A stretch of 9,781 bases of DNA, from the NCBI GenBank assembly GCA_025360685.1, contig JANYBR010000084.1, forward strand, positions 1 through 9,781, in the 5' to 3' direction. How positions within the stretch are numbered: position 1 is the stretch's first letter; each line of letters begins with the position of its first letter. Source of the DNA: Pseudomonadota bacterium. Lineage in GTDB: Bacteria > Pseudomonadota > Alphaproteobacteria > Micropepsales > Micropepsaceae. Positions 1 through 5,971 of this stretch are shown piece by piece. Under the pieces are notes generated by a model. That model ran no database searches, was not told the DNA's origin, and worked only from the letters and a program-made list of their open reading frames with translations. Both the position numbers and the translations under genes were made by a program.

Positions 1-53
1 CCCCCCCTCGTCCGCCTTTGGCGGCCACTCCCCCCGTGAACGGGGGGAGAAAA
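1..53. repeat. palindromic repeat element inside the oxoprolinase frame
   Basis: Two adjacent hairpins are visible. CCGCC (12-16) pairs with GGCGG (20-24) across TTT. CTCCCCCCGT (28-37) pairs perfectly with ACGGGGGGAG (40-49). A run of seven C starts the window. GC-rich double-hairpin units of this look are, from general recollection, dispersed repeats in alphaproteobacterial intergenic regions. Here the unit is translated in frame without a stop, as an Arg/Gly/Pro-rich stretch with no counterpart expected in 5-oxoprolinases. The left boundary is cut by the window edge. Confidence 0.6.
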
Positions 54-1768
54 CCAAATTCTACTCCCACGGTGCATGGCACGTCGCGCCAGTTTTCAAA
101 TCGCTCGCGCATCCGGTCGACGGCCCTGCCCTCATCATCGAGCCGCACCAGACCATCGTCGTCGAGCCGGGCTGGCATGCACAGCAGAACGAAAACGGCA
201 TCGTCCTTACCCGCATTGCAGAACGCGACGCGGCGGCATCGAAGGAAGCCGTCGATCCCGTTCTACTCGAAGTCTTCGCCAACCTTTTCATGGCGATCGC
301 CGAGGAGATGGGCGTGGTGCTGCAGAACACCGCGACCAGCGTGAATATCAAGGAACGGCTGGATTTTTCCTGCGCGGTGTTCGATGCGGCTGGCGGGCTC
401 GTCGCCAATGCACCGCACATGCCGGTGCATCTGGGCTCGATGGGCGACTGCGTCACCGCGATCATGCGCAAGCATCCGGTCATGCGTGAAGGCGAGGTGT
501 TCGTCACCAATGCGCCCTATGATGGCGGTACGCATCTGCCCGACGTGACGGTGGTGATGCCGGTGTTCGTGAACGGCGCGATCGCGTTCTACACCGCCTC
601 GCGGGGCCATCACGCGGACATCGGCGGCATTACGCCAGGATCGATGCCGCCATTCTCGAAAGACATTTCCGAAGAAGGTGCACTGTTCGACGGCATTCGC
701 ATGGTGAGCGGCGGCAAGTTCGACGAAGATGCGGTGCGCGACGTGCTGCTGCGCGGCCCGTTCCCCGCGCGCAATCCAGAGCAGAACATCGCCGACCTCA
801 AGGCACAGGCGGCGGCCTGCACCAAGGGCGCGGAGGGCTTGCGCCAGACCTGTTCCGTATACGGACTGTCTGTGGTCAATGCCTATATGCGCCATGTCCA
901 GGACAATGCCGAGGAGTCGGTGCGCCAGGTGATCGGCAAACTGTCTAACGGTGCGTTCGAGATGGCGATGGATGGCGGTGCGCTCATTAAGGTGAAGGTG
1001 ACGGTGGATCGCGCGGCGCGTTCGGCGCGCATCGATTTCACCGGCACGAGTGCACAGGCCGCGAACAATTTCAACGCGCCGGGTTCGGTGACCAAGGCGG
1101 CGGTGCTCTATGTCTTCCGCTGCCTCGTCGACAGCGAGATTCCGATGAACGCCGGCTGCCTCAAGCCGCTCGACATCGTGGTGCCGGAAGGCTGCCTGCT
1201 CAAGCCGCACCCGCCAGGCGCGGTGGCGGCGGGCAATGTCGAAACCAGCCAGGCGGTGGTCGATGCGCTGTTCGGCGCGCTTGGCGTGCTGGCAGCATCG
1301 CAGGGCACGATGAACAATCTCACCTTCGGCAACGCGCACCACCAATACTACGAGACGATCTGCGGCGGCGCCGGTGCGGGGCGCGAGTTCGACGGACAAT
1401 CCGCCGTGCACACCCACATGACCAATTCGCGGCTCACCGATCCGGAAGTTCTGGAGGCGCGTTACCCGGTGCTGGTCGAGGAATTCTTCATCCGCAAAGG
1501 TTCCGGCGGACGCGGCGCGCATCGCGGCGGCGACGGCACATCGCGGCGCATCCGCTTTCGCGAGACGATGACGGCGGCGATCCTGTCCACCCGGCGCGAG
1601 ACGGAGCCGTTCGGCCTCGAAGGCGGCGCGCCCGGCGAAAGAGGAAGAAATACAATCATCCGCAAGGACGGTTCGCGCGTTATGCTCAAGGGCTGCGACG
1701 AGATCGATGTGTCGGACGGCGATGCCATACTGATCGAGACACCGGGCGGCGGCGGATTTGGGAAATGA
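2..1768 (+). CDS. 5-oxoprolinase (fused HyuA-HyuB type), 5'-truncated
   Basis: Likely ATP-dependent 5-oxoprolinase, which opens 5-oxo-L-proline to glutamate in the cytoplasm. The frame is open from the window edge with no stop before 1768 (588 residues visible). The first ATG of the HyuB part (290) is internal: upstream codons read as the end of a HyuA domain, with GPALIIEP and TIVVEPGW (about 122-184), then DPVLLEVF (254-277) leads directly into HyuB. The HyuB part carries SVNIKERLDFSCA (338-376) and NAPHMPVHLGSM (407-442), typical of the fused 5-oxoprolinase, and ends in the usual glycine-rich TPGGGGFG. The HyuB length (about 505 residues) is normal for the family; most of HyuA lies outside the window. 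Codons 1-53 derive from a palindromic repeat lying in the variable linker before KFYSHGAWHVAPVF. A related N-methylhydantoinase or acetone-carboxylase-like enzyme is less likely, because A and B are fused and the signature motifs fit 5-oxoprolinase. Confidence 0.88.
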   Translation, partial: PPSSAFGGHSPRERGEKTKFYSHGAWHVAPVFKSLAHPVDGPALIIEPHQTIVVEPGWHAQQNENGIVLTRIAERDAAASKEAVDPVLLEVFANLFMAIAEEMGVVLQNTATSVNIKERLDFSCAVFDAAGGLVANAPHMPVHLGSMGDCVTAIMRKHPVMREGEVFVTNAPYDGGTHLPDVTVVMPVFVNGAIAFYTASRGHHADIGGITPGSMPPFSKDISEEGALFDGIRMVSGGKFDEDAVRDVLLRGPFPARNPEQNIADLKAQAAACTKGAEGLRQTCSVYGLSVVNAYMRHVQDNAEESVRQVIGKLSNGAFEMAMDGGALIKVKVTVDRAARSARIDFTGTSAQAANNFNAPGSVTKAAVLYVFRCLVDSEIPMNAGCLKPLDIVVPEGCLLKPHPPGAVAAGNVETSQAVVDALFGALGVLAASQGTMNNLTFGNAHHQYYETICGGAGAGREFDGQSAVHTHMTNSRLTDPEVLEARYPVLVEEFFIRKGSGGRGAHRGGDGTSRRIRFRETMTAAILSTRRETEPFGLEGGAPGERGRNTIIRKDGSRVMLKGCDEIDVSDGDAILIETPGGGGFGK

Positions 1769-1770
1769 TT

Positions 1771-1888
1771 GTCATCGCCGCGCGCGTATCCACTACCTTC
1801 TTCGTCATCATCCGGCGCGAAGCGTCCGGGTGACCCATTTTTCGAGCCACCAAGAAAATTGGGTCGCCCGCATACGCGGGCGATGACG
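1771..1888. repeat. composite inverted repeat after the oxoprolinase gene
   Basis: A nest of inverted repeats begins 2 bases past the oxoprolinase stop. TCGCCCGC (1864-1871) pairs with GCGGGCGA (1876-1883) across ATAC. The outer arms CGTCAT (1803-1808) and ATGACG (1883-1888), with GACCCA (1832-1837) and TGGGTC (1860-1865), frame the unit. A left-hand hairpin has CCGG (1812-1815) with CCGG (1826-1829) around CGC-GAA-GCG. A second left arm, GTCATCGCC (1771-1779) plus CGCGTAT (1783-1789), is complementary to 1872-1887 apart from a 3-base insertion. It resembles dispersed Bradyrhizobium-type intergenic repeats as I remember them. Transcribed, it could protect or end the oxoprolinase mRNA, but it lacks a proper U tract. 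Confidence 0.6.
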
Positions 1889-1965
1889 TAAAATTGGAAA
1901 TGGGAGCGGCGCCACTCGCCGAAGATCAAAGAGCGGGTTAGTCTTTTGAAAATTCGGAGTGCCAA

Positions 1966-2652
1966 ATGACCACAGTTCTCATCACGGGCGCTAATCGCGG
2001 CATCGGGTTGGAATTCGCCAAGCAATATGCGGCCGAAGGCGCGGACGTCATCGCCTGCTGCCGCGCGCCCGCCAAGGCCGACGCGCTGAACGCGCTCGCC
2101 AAGGCCGCCGGGTTCAAGGTGATGGCGCTTGACGTGACCGCGCCCAAATCGGTGGAAGCCTTGAAGCAAGCCCTGGCCGGCCAGCCGATCGACATCCTGA
2201 TCAACAATGCCGGCGTGGGCGGCCCGCGCGGCGAGGCCCATGGCACGATCGATTTCGATGCCTGGGTCGAGACTCTGAAGACCAATTCCATCGCGCCCAT
2301 GCTGGTGTCGCTGGCGCTGCACGACAATCTGAAAGCGGGCAAGCTGAAAAAACTCGTCACCATCACCAGCACGATGGGCTCGATCGCGGGTCATGGCGGC
2401 GGCGCCTATGCCTATCGCGCCTCCAAGGCGGCGGTGAACAGCGTGATGCATGGCCTGTCGAAAGAATGGGCTAAGGACGGCATCGCGGTCGGCATCTATC
2501 ATCCGGGCTGGGTGAAGACCGACATGGGTGGCGCAGGCGCGCCGGTCACGCCGCAGGACAGCGTGAAAGGATTGCGCGCGCAGATTGCCAAGCTGAGCGC
2601 GGCCAACAGCGGCGGCTATCTCGATTATCTCGGCAAGGAAATCGCCTGGTGA
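1966..2652 (+). CDS. short-chain dehydrogenase/reductase (SDR), C-factor/sniffer-like
   Basis: A cytoplasmic NAD(P)-dependent oxidoreductase of the classical SDR superfamily; the substrate cannot be read from sequence. The 228 residues hold the cofactor motif TGANRGIG (7-14), LDV (55-57, adenine pocket), NNAG (80-83), N107, a catalytic serine in TSTMGS (S135 most likely), and YRASK (Y150, K154), so the Asn-Ser-Tyr-Lys set is complete. Motif spacing, the short C-terminus and the ending SGGYLDYLGKEIAW resemble the CsgA/C-factor and sniffer (carbonyl-reductase-like) branch rather than the 250-residue FabG branch. The start at 1966 is supported by GGAG at 1956-1959, six bases upstream. The gene stands alone, 77 bases past the inverted repeat and 164 bases before the next small ORF, so it is probably transcribed by itself. 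I found no convincing promoter or terminator of its own. Confidence 0.88.
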   Translation: MTTVLITGANRGIGLEFAKQYAAEGADVIACCRAPAKADALNALAKAAGFKVMALDVTAPKSVEALKQALAGQPIDILINNAGVGGPRGEAHGTIDFDAWVETLKTNSIAPMLVSLALHDNLKAGKLKKLVTITSTMGSIAGHGGGAYAYRASKAAVNSVMHGLSKEWAKDGIAVGIYHPGWVKTDMGGAGAPVTPQDSVKGLRAQIAKLSAANSGGYLDYLGKEIAW

Positions 2653-2816
2653 GTCGCGGAAAGATTCCTGTGGATTGATTCGGCCCCGATTGACGAATAA
2701 TCACAAAATATTTTTTCCCACCTGGCCTGCAAAATCCGCGGCACGCATGTCGAATCAGATTGACCGCAACCGGCGGCGGCAGGAGTTTGGCGCGTCTCAA
2801 GGACAGGAGAATCCCC

Positions 2817-2894
2817 ATGGTCCGCGAGCTTCAAATCGTGACTGTCGGATTGGTGTTTCTGTTTCTGGGGGCAATCGTGGCCGGCCTGCTCTGA
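2817..2894 (+). CDS. candidate 25-residue single-span membrane peptide
   Basis: A 25-codon ORF (ATG 2817, TGA 2892-2894). A near-ideal ribosome binding site, AGGAG (2805-2809), lies seven bases before the ATG. The peptide starts MVRELQ and continues as an uninterrupted hydrophobic segment (about residues 7-25, rich in Val, Leu, Phe and Gly) to the last residue, which would be one transmembrane helix with almost no soluble part. A strong intrinsic terminator follows 24 bases after the stop, so this looks like a complete short transcription unit. I do not recognise a named family. Small single-span proteins of this kind often bind and modulate larger membrane complexes, but nothing here identifies a partner. 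The alternative is a small RNA whose ORF is incidental; the ribosome binding site and unbroken hydrophobicity argue for translation. Confidence 0.6.
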   Translation: MVRELQIVTVGLVFLFLGAIVAGLL

Positions 2895-2918
2895 CGCCGG
2901 CAGCGGGGGAATACGAAG

Positions 2919-2951
2919 AGGCCGCGGCGCCCAAGGCACCGCGGCCTTTTT
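2919..2951 (+). terminator. strong Rho-independent terminator
   Basis: AGGCCGCGG (2919-2927) pairs perfectly with CCGCGGCCT (2939-2947). A C-A mismatch follows, then GCC (2929-2931) with GGC (2935-2937) closing a CAA loop. Five T (2947-2951) follow directly on the + strand. It lies 24 bases after the stop of the small ORF and ends its transcript; it also insulates the methyltransferase gene from upstream readthrough. Confidence 0.88.
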
Positions 2952-3050
2952 GCTTCAGACAAGCCGGGCGCGAACTCGATCTTTGCCCCCCGTAGGGGTT
3001 CCCGCGACGCGGAATCCGATTGTGCACGATGGGCAGAATGCCGCCATTCG

Positions 3051-3079
3051 TGCGCAACGCGCTCGATGTCCGCTATGCT
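3051..3079 (+). promoter_or_regulatory. weak candidate promoter of the methyltransferase gene
   Basis: TGCGCA (3051-3056) and TATGCT (3074-3079) are separated by 17 bases. The -10 matches TATAAT at four of six positions; the -35 is poor. Transcription would begin near 3086, giving a leader of about 13 bases that still contains the ribosome binding site of the ATG at 3099. If real, it excludes the upstream ATG at 3066. Matches this weak occur by chance. Confidence 0.25.
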
Positions 3080-3098
3080 GTGTCCAAATGGAGCGCAC

Positions 3099-3905
3099 AT
3101 GGACGAACAGGAGCGGCTCAAGCGCGCGCGAACCTTCGACGAAATCGCAGAATTGTACGACCGCGCCCGTCCCTATTACCGCGCGGAACTCTTCGCTGAC
3201 CTGTTTCGGTTGTCCAGGATCACACCGCAGTCTGCGCGCATCCTGGAAATTGGGTGTGGCACCGGTCACGCGACCGAGCCTTTGGCCAGACTCGGCTGCG
3301 AGATCGTATGTGTCGAACTCGGTTCGAATCTCGCCCGCATTGCGTCGGAAAAACTCGCGCAATTTCCGGGCGTACAAGTCGTCAACGCAAATTTCGAGAA
3401 CTGGGAAGACCCGGAGGCACGCGCTTTCGACATCGTGTTCGCCGCCACGTCCTGGCATTGGATCGATCCCAAGCTGCGCTATCAAAAGGCCGCTCAGGCG
3501 CTCAAGCCAGGCGGCAGCCTGGCCTTCACGACGGGCATGCATGCATTTCCGCCCGACGTAGATCCGTTCTTTTTCGAAATCCGGTCCGCGTACGACGCGG
3601 TAGGAATGCCATGGCCGGGCGACTGGCCGCCGCCGCCGCCCGAACAGTGGCCGGACTCCCGCGCCGAGATCGAGGCCAGCGGATTGTTCGAGGACGTGCA
3701 AGTCGCGCGCCATCTCTGGACCGACCAGTACGACGCAGATTCTCATGTGGCACTGATGCAGACGGCGTCCGACCATCGCTTGCTGGAGGCGGACAAGCGC
3801 GAATGGCTCTTTTCGCAGATGCGCCGCCTAATCTCTGCAAGGCCGGGCGGGCGCATCACAAAGCATCAGTTGACAATCCTGCATATCGCTCGGCGGCCGG
3901 GATAA
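3099..3905 (+). CDS. class I SAM-dependent methyltransferase
   Basis: A cytoplasmic AdoMet-dependent methyltransferase with a Rossmann fold; the methyl acceptor is unknown. Counting from the ATG at 3099 (268 residues), motif I is LEIGCGTG (49-56), the acidic residue that would hold the ribose is E73, and motif IV/post-I is FDIVFAATSWHWID (110-123), followed by LKPGG. The SWHWID signature and the tail pattern (GGRITKHQLTILHIARRPG) match the UbiE/Methyltransf_11-like proteins of unknown function common in soil bacteria and actinomycetes, not a known small-molecule pathway enzyme. A start at 3066 would add 11 residues but has no ribosome binding site; 3099 has TGGAG at 3089-3093, five bases upstream, and the N-terminus MDEQERLKRARTFDEIA fits the family. 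It stands alone, after the terminator at 2951, and converges with the repressor gene on the other strand. Confidence 0.85.
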   Translation: MDEQERLKRARTFDEIAELYDRARPYYRAELFADLFRLSRITPQSARILEIGCGTGHATEPLARLGCEIVCVELGSNLARIASEKLAQFPGVQVVNANFENWEDPEARAFDIVFAATSWHWIDPKLRYQKAAQALKPGGSLAFTTGMHAFPPDVDPFFFEIRSAYDAVGMPWPGDWPPPPPEQWPDSRAEIEASGLFEDVQVARHLWTDQYDADSHVALMQTASDHRLLEADKREWLFSQMRRLISARPGGRITKHQLTILHIARRPG

Positions 3906-3921
3906 CTGCGTCGCCGTCGTT

Positions 3922-3939
3922 CGCTTTGGGCCGAAAGCG
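3922..3939. terminator. weak hairpin between convergent genes
   Basis: CGCTTT (3922-3927) and AAAGCG (3934-3939) form a six-pair stem with a six-base loop in the 81-base gap between the methyltransferase stop (3905) and the repressor stop (3987, - strand). No T tract follows on either strand, so at best it is a poor bidirectional terminator. Nothing else is visible in this gap. Confidence 0.25.
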
Positions 3940-3986
3940 GTGCTGCGAACAGAGTCGCGCCGCAACTCCCAGCATCTGCGGACGCC

Positions 3987-4208
3987 TCAACCCTCGCCAT
4001 CGCCACTTGGGACGAACTCGAGAAGCTCTCCGGGCTGGCACTGAAGAACTCTGCACAACGCTTCGAGCGTGCTAAAGCGGATCGCCTTCGCCTTGCTGGT
4101 CTTGAGGATCGACATATTGGCCAAGGTAATACCGACCTGGTCTGCCAGTTCCGTCAGGCTGATCTGGCGCTCCAGCATGACCCGGTCGAGGTTGAGTTTT
4201 ATGGGCAT
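3987..4208 (-). CDS. small XRE/Cro-type transcriptional repressor (YozG-like)
   Basis: A 73-residue DNA-binding protein that is essentially one helix-turn-helix domain of the HTH_26/YozG group. The helix-turn-helix spans about residues 18-38 (LTELADQVGITLANMSILKT), followed by the conserved third-helix continuation FSTLEALCRVLQCQPGELLEF (45-65). The start codon lies three bases after the stop of the DUF2975 gene (TGA at 4212-4214), and no good Shine-Dalgarno precedes it, so translation is probably coupled to the upstream gene. YozG-type regulators occur next to DUF2975 membrane proteins in many bacteria (the yoaS-yozG arrangement of Bacillus subtilis). It probably binds the promoter of its own operon; the TATCGATA pair at 4919-4940 is the obvious candidate site. 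The protein is too small to hold a ligand-binding domain, so the signal may come through the membrane partner (inference). Confidence 0.85.
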   Translation of the reverse strand: MPIKLNLDRVMLERQISLTELADQVGITLANMSILKTSKAKAIRFSTLEALCRVLQCQPGELLEFVPSGDGEG

Positions 4209-4211
4209 CGC

Positions 4212-4889
4212 TCAGACCGTGAGATCGTTTTCGTTCTTCAGCGCCAGGCCCTGGCGGAATACTTCAGACAGCGCCAGCACCAGAAGACCGGAGAAGAAAA
4301 CCGGGCTGCCTCCCGTGCCGTGCGGCATCGAAATGCCGTGTGGCGCGGGCAGACGCAACGAAGTTCCCGAAACCGTCACCACCGCGTGCTGCGCCAGATA
4401 GGTGTACGCCGCATGGACGAACCAGCTCTCGGCGAATGCCGATACCAGCGAATAGACGATGAGCGAGGCGCCAAGGCCCTGAACGAGGTACACGCTTTGA
4501 CGGCTGAAGCTTTCGCCGCGGCCGACATTGCGAAACAGCCGGCGCAGAAGATCGAACAGGATGACGAGGAAGAGTGAATAGATCAGCATCACGGGCAATC
4601 CGTAGTGCTTGACCACCTCGATCAAGCCGCCCGCTTTTTCGACAAACAATGTCAGGCTGCCGCGCAGGGCCGTGACGGTGAAATCGGAGTCGCCGCCCGC
4701 GGCGCGCAGAACCACGGTGCCGGGCTGACCCATCATGTCGACCGTGAGCGGCCCAAAGTGGGTGCCGGCGGGTAGCTTGGGATCGATCACCATCGCCACG
4801 CAGATGGCGAGCGCGCCAATGGCGGCGAGCACCGCAAAAACGGTGAATACCCAGCGGAAAAGCTTTGGCAGGACGCTTACGGCGGTCAT
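4212..4889 (-). CDS. DUF2975 integral membrane protein
   Basis: A 225-residue inner-membrane protein of the DUF2975 (YoaS-like) family, molecular role unknown. Four hydrophobic spans are visible at about residues 10-35, 98-115, 133-155 and 197-211. A soluble, probably periplasmic segment lies between spans one and two, and a second lies between three and four. Family hallmarks are NVGRGESFSRQSV (121-133) and the C-terminal LVLALSEVFRQGLALKNENDLTV pattern (203-225), here complete and unmutated. The start at 4889 has GGAG about eight bases upstream on the mRNA. It is the first gene of a two-gene operon with the downstream HTH repressor (3-base gap). The family's constant pairing with such a repressor suggests a membrane sensor or a protein whose dosage the repressor controls, but neither is shown by sequence. 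Confidence 0.85.
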   Translation of the reverse strand: MTAVSVLPKLFRWVFTVFAVLAAIGALAICVAMVIDPKLPAGTHFGPLTVDMMGQPGTVVLRAAGGDSDFTVTALRGSLTLFVEKAGGLIEVVKHYGLPVMLIYSLFLVILFDLLRRLFRNVGRGESFSRQSVYLVQGLGASLIVYSLVSAFAESWFVHAAYTYLAQHAVVTVSGTSLRLPAPHGISMPHGTGGSPVFFSGLLVLALSEVFRQGLALKNENDLTV

Positions 4890-4916
4890 CGGGTCATCTC
4901 CAGACAGGTCTTACCG

Positions 4917-4945
4917 AATATCGATACACAATTATCGATAAACAA
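4917..4945 (-). promoter_or_regulatory. candidate promoter with two TATCGATA operator boxes
   Basis: On the - strand TTGTTT (4945-4940) and GATATT (4922-4917) stand 17 bases apart, a plausible promoter for the DUF2975-repressor operon. Two identical self-complementary octamers, TATCGATA, lie at 4919-4926 and 4933-4940. Their starts are 14 bases apart, and each overlaps one core promoter element. A bound repressor would block RNA polymerase. The small XRE protein of the same operon is the likeliest ligand (inference). The stretch is also AT-rich against a GC-rich background. Confidence 0.5.
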
Positions 4946-5039
4946 TAATAATGGCACTCAATCCGCTTTACAAGGGGGTGCGCCAAGCGCACGAGCGCGC
5001 CATGGCCGGATCGCAGGCGCGGCCTCTTTGGCTTGAAAT

Positions 5040-5957
5040 CTAGTGCGCCGACGCCGCCGTGACGTAGAGCTTGTGTTCCCGGTACGCGATGTAGAGGTGG
5101 AGCTGGCGCAGGATGCCCATGCCGAGAAGTAGCTTGGGAGCGCCTTCATAAAACTTCGAAACCGCATCGGGCACCAGAACAATGTCCGGATTGTCGACGG
5201 TGATGTCCTGAAAGTTCAGCTTGGCGAACGGATAGTGAAAGGCGTGCCCTGGTACAGCACTTTTCACCTGAGTGAGTTTGGGATCCTTCTCGTCGATGTC
5301 GAACAGGTGTCTTGCGGTTTCCAGGCTCATCGTGGAGCGCGATGAACCCGTATCGATGAGCGCTTTGATCTCCTTGCCGTCGATCTGCACGGGCACTTCG
5401 ATGTGCCCGACCCGGTCAACAATGATCGCGATCTTCGAGGGCACTTCCGTCGTCCAGTACACGACCTTTCCTTCGCAGTGATCCTGCGAAAAGAGCCTGA
5501 ACTTGGCGTTGGCGAAGTCGAAGTCGGCATCATAGCGCGACAGAATGTTGGGGGCGATCGTTCCGCCGAGATCGGGCGGCATCACGCCGTCGGGCATGAC
5601 CTGCATCGGAATGTCCGCCGCCTTCAGGCCGCCGAGATCGACGTCATGCACTTCCGTATATGACTCGATCTTCTTTCCTCCGAACATCTGGACGCCGCCG
5701 TCGTAGAAGCTCGTTGCCGGCAGAAGCTTCTTGAGTCCGAGGCGTTTCACGGTCTGTTCAGTCAGCATCGTGAAAATCCCGCCCGTGTCGATGAGCATGT
5801 TCACGTTCTGGCCCGATACGGTCATCGGAACGTCGACACCACCGCCCGCGTCGATGGTCATATCGAGCGCGGCCATCTGCACCAGCCGGCACGGTTCGTC
5901 CGCGCTCGCCGGCACGGCGCCCAGGCAGATTGCTGCCAGCAGGAAAATTTTACGCAT
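5040..5957 (-). CDS. exported protein with two retropepsin-like aspartic protease domains
   Basis: A predicted periplasmic aspartic protease of 305 residues. Residues 1-19 form a Sec signal peptide (MRKIFLLAAICLGAVPASA, cleavage before D20). Two retropepsin-like domains follow. Domain one has LIDTGGIFTML with the catalytic triad at D57-T58-G59 and ends near DADFDFANAKFRLF (143-156). Domain two has LIDTGSSRSTM with D202-T203-G204 and the family's second motif LLLGMGIL near the end. In domain one the equivalent second motif is altered (GTIAPNIL, 132-139). Retropepsins act as dimers; two copies in one chain could form an internal pseudo-dimer. The start at 5957 sits behind a G-rich ribosome binding site containing seven G, only 14 bases after the TPR gene stop, so the two are very likely co-transcribed. 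Substrate unknown; a non-proteolytic peptide-binding role cannot be excluded. Confidence 0.82.
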   Translation of the reverse strand: MRKIFLLAAICLGAVPASADEPCRLVQMAALDMTIDAGGGVDVPMTVSGQNVNMLIDTGGIFTMLTEQTVKRLGLKKLLPATSFYDGGVQMFGGKKIESYTEVHDVDLGGLKAADIPMQVMPDGVMPPDLGGTIAPNILSRYDADFDFANAKFRLFSQDHCEGKVVYWTTEVPSKIAIIVDRVGHIEVPVQIDGKEIKALIDTGSSRSTMSLETARHLFDIDEKDPKLTQVKSAVPGHAFHYPFAKLNFQDITVDNPDIVLVPDAVSKFYEGAPKLLLGMGILRQLHLYIAYREHKLYVTAASAH

Positions 5958-5971
5958 ATCTCCCCCCCAAA

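Noticed and set aside
263..1522. 419-codon open frame on the - strand opposite the oxoprolinase gene
   Set aside because: Its product is a His/Arg-rich, low-complexity translation typical of antisense frames in GC-rich DNA, while the + strand encodes clear oxoprolinase motifs throughout.
1462..2502. 346-codon open frame on the - strand spanning the end of oxoprolinase, the repeat and the dehydrogenase
   Set aside because: It crosses an intergenic repeat and is antisense to two well-supported genes; no domain is recognisable.
2675..2715. Possible promoter for the small ORF (TTGATT at 2675 or TTGACG at 2690)
   Set aside because: At 17-base spacing the -10 positions match poorly, and the better TATTTT is only 13 bases from TTGACG. 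No convincing core promoter could be named.
2952..3098. Structured RNA or tRNA between the terminator and the methyltransferase
   Set aside because: Only a four-pair CCCC/GGGG hairpin near 2988-3000 is visible; no cloverleaf or riboswitch-like layout.
2955..3776. 273-codon frame on the - strand, and another of equal length on the + strand (3254-4075)
   Set aside because: Both overlap the methyltransferase, whose motifs are unambiguous; their translations are Arg-rich with no domain.
4951..5043. 30-codon + strand ORF beginning beside the TATCGATA boxes and ending at the retropepsin stop
   Set aside because: No ribosome binding site precedes the ATG, the peptide has no recognisable feature, and it lies antisense to the 3' end of another gene.
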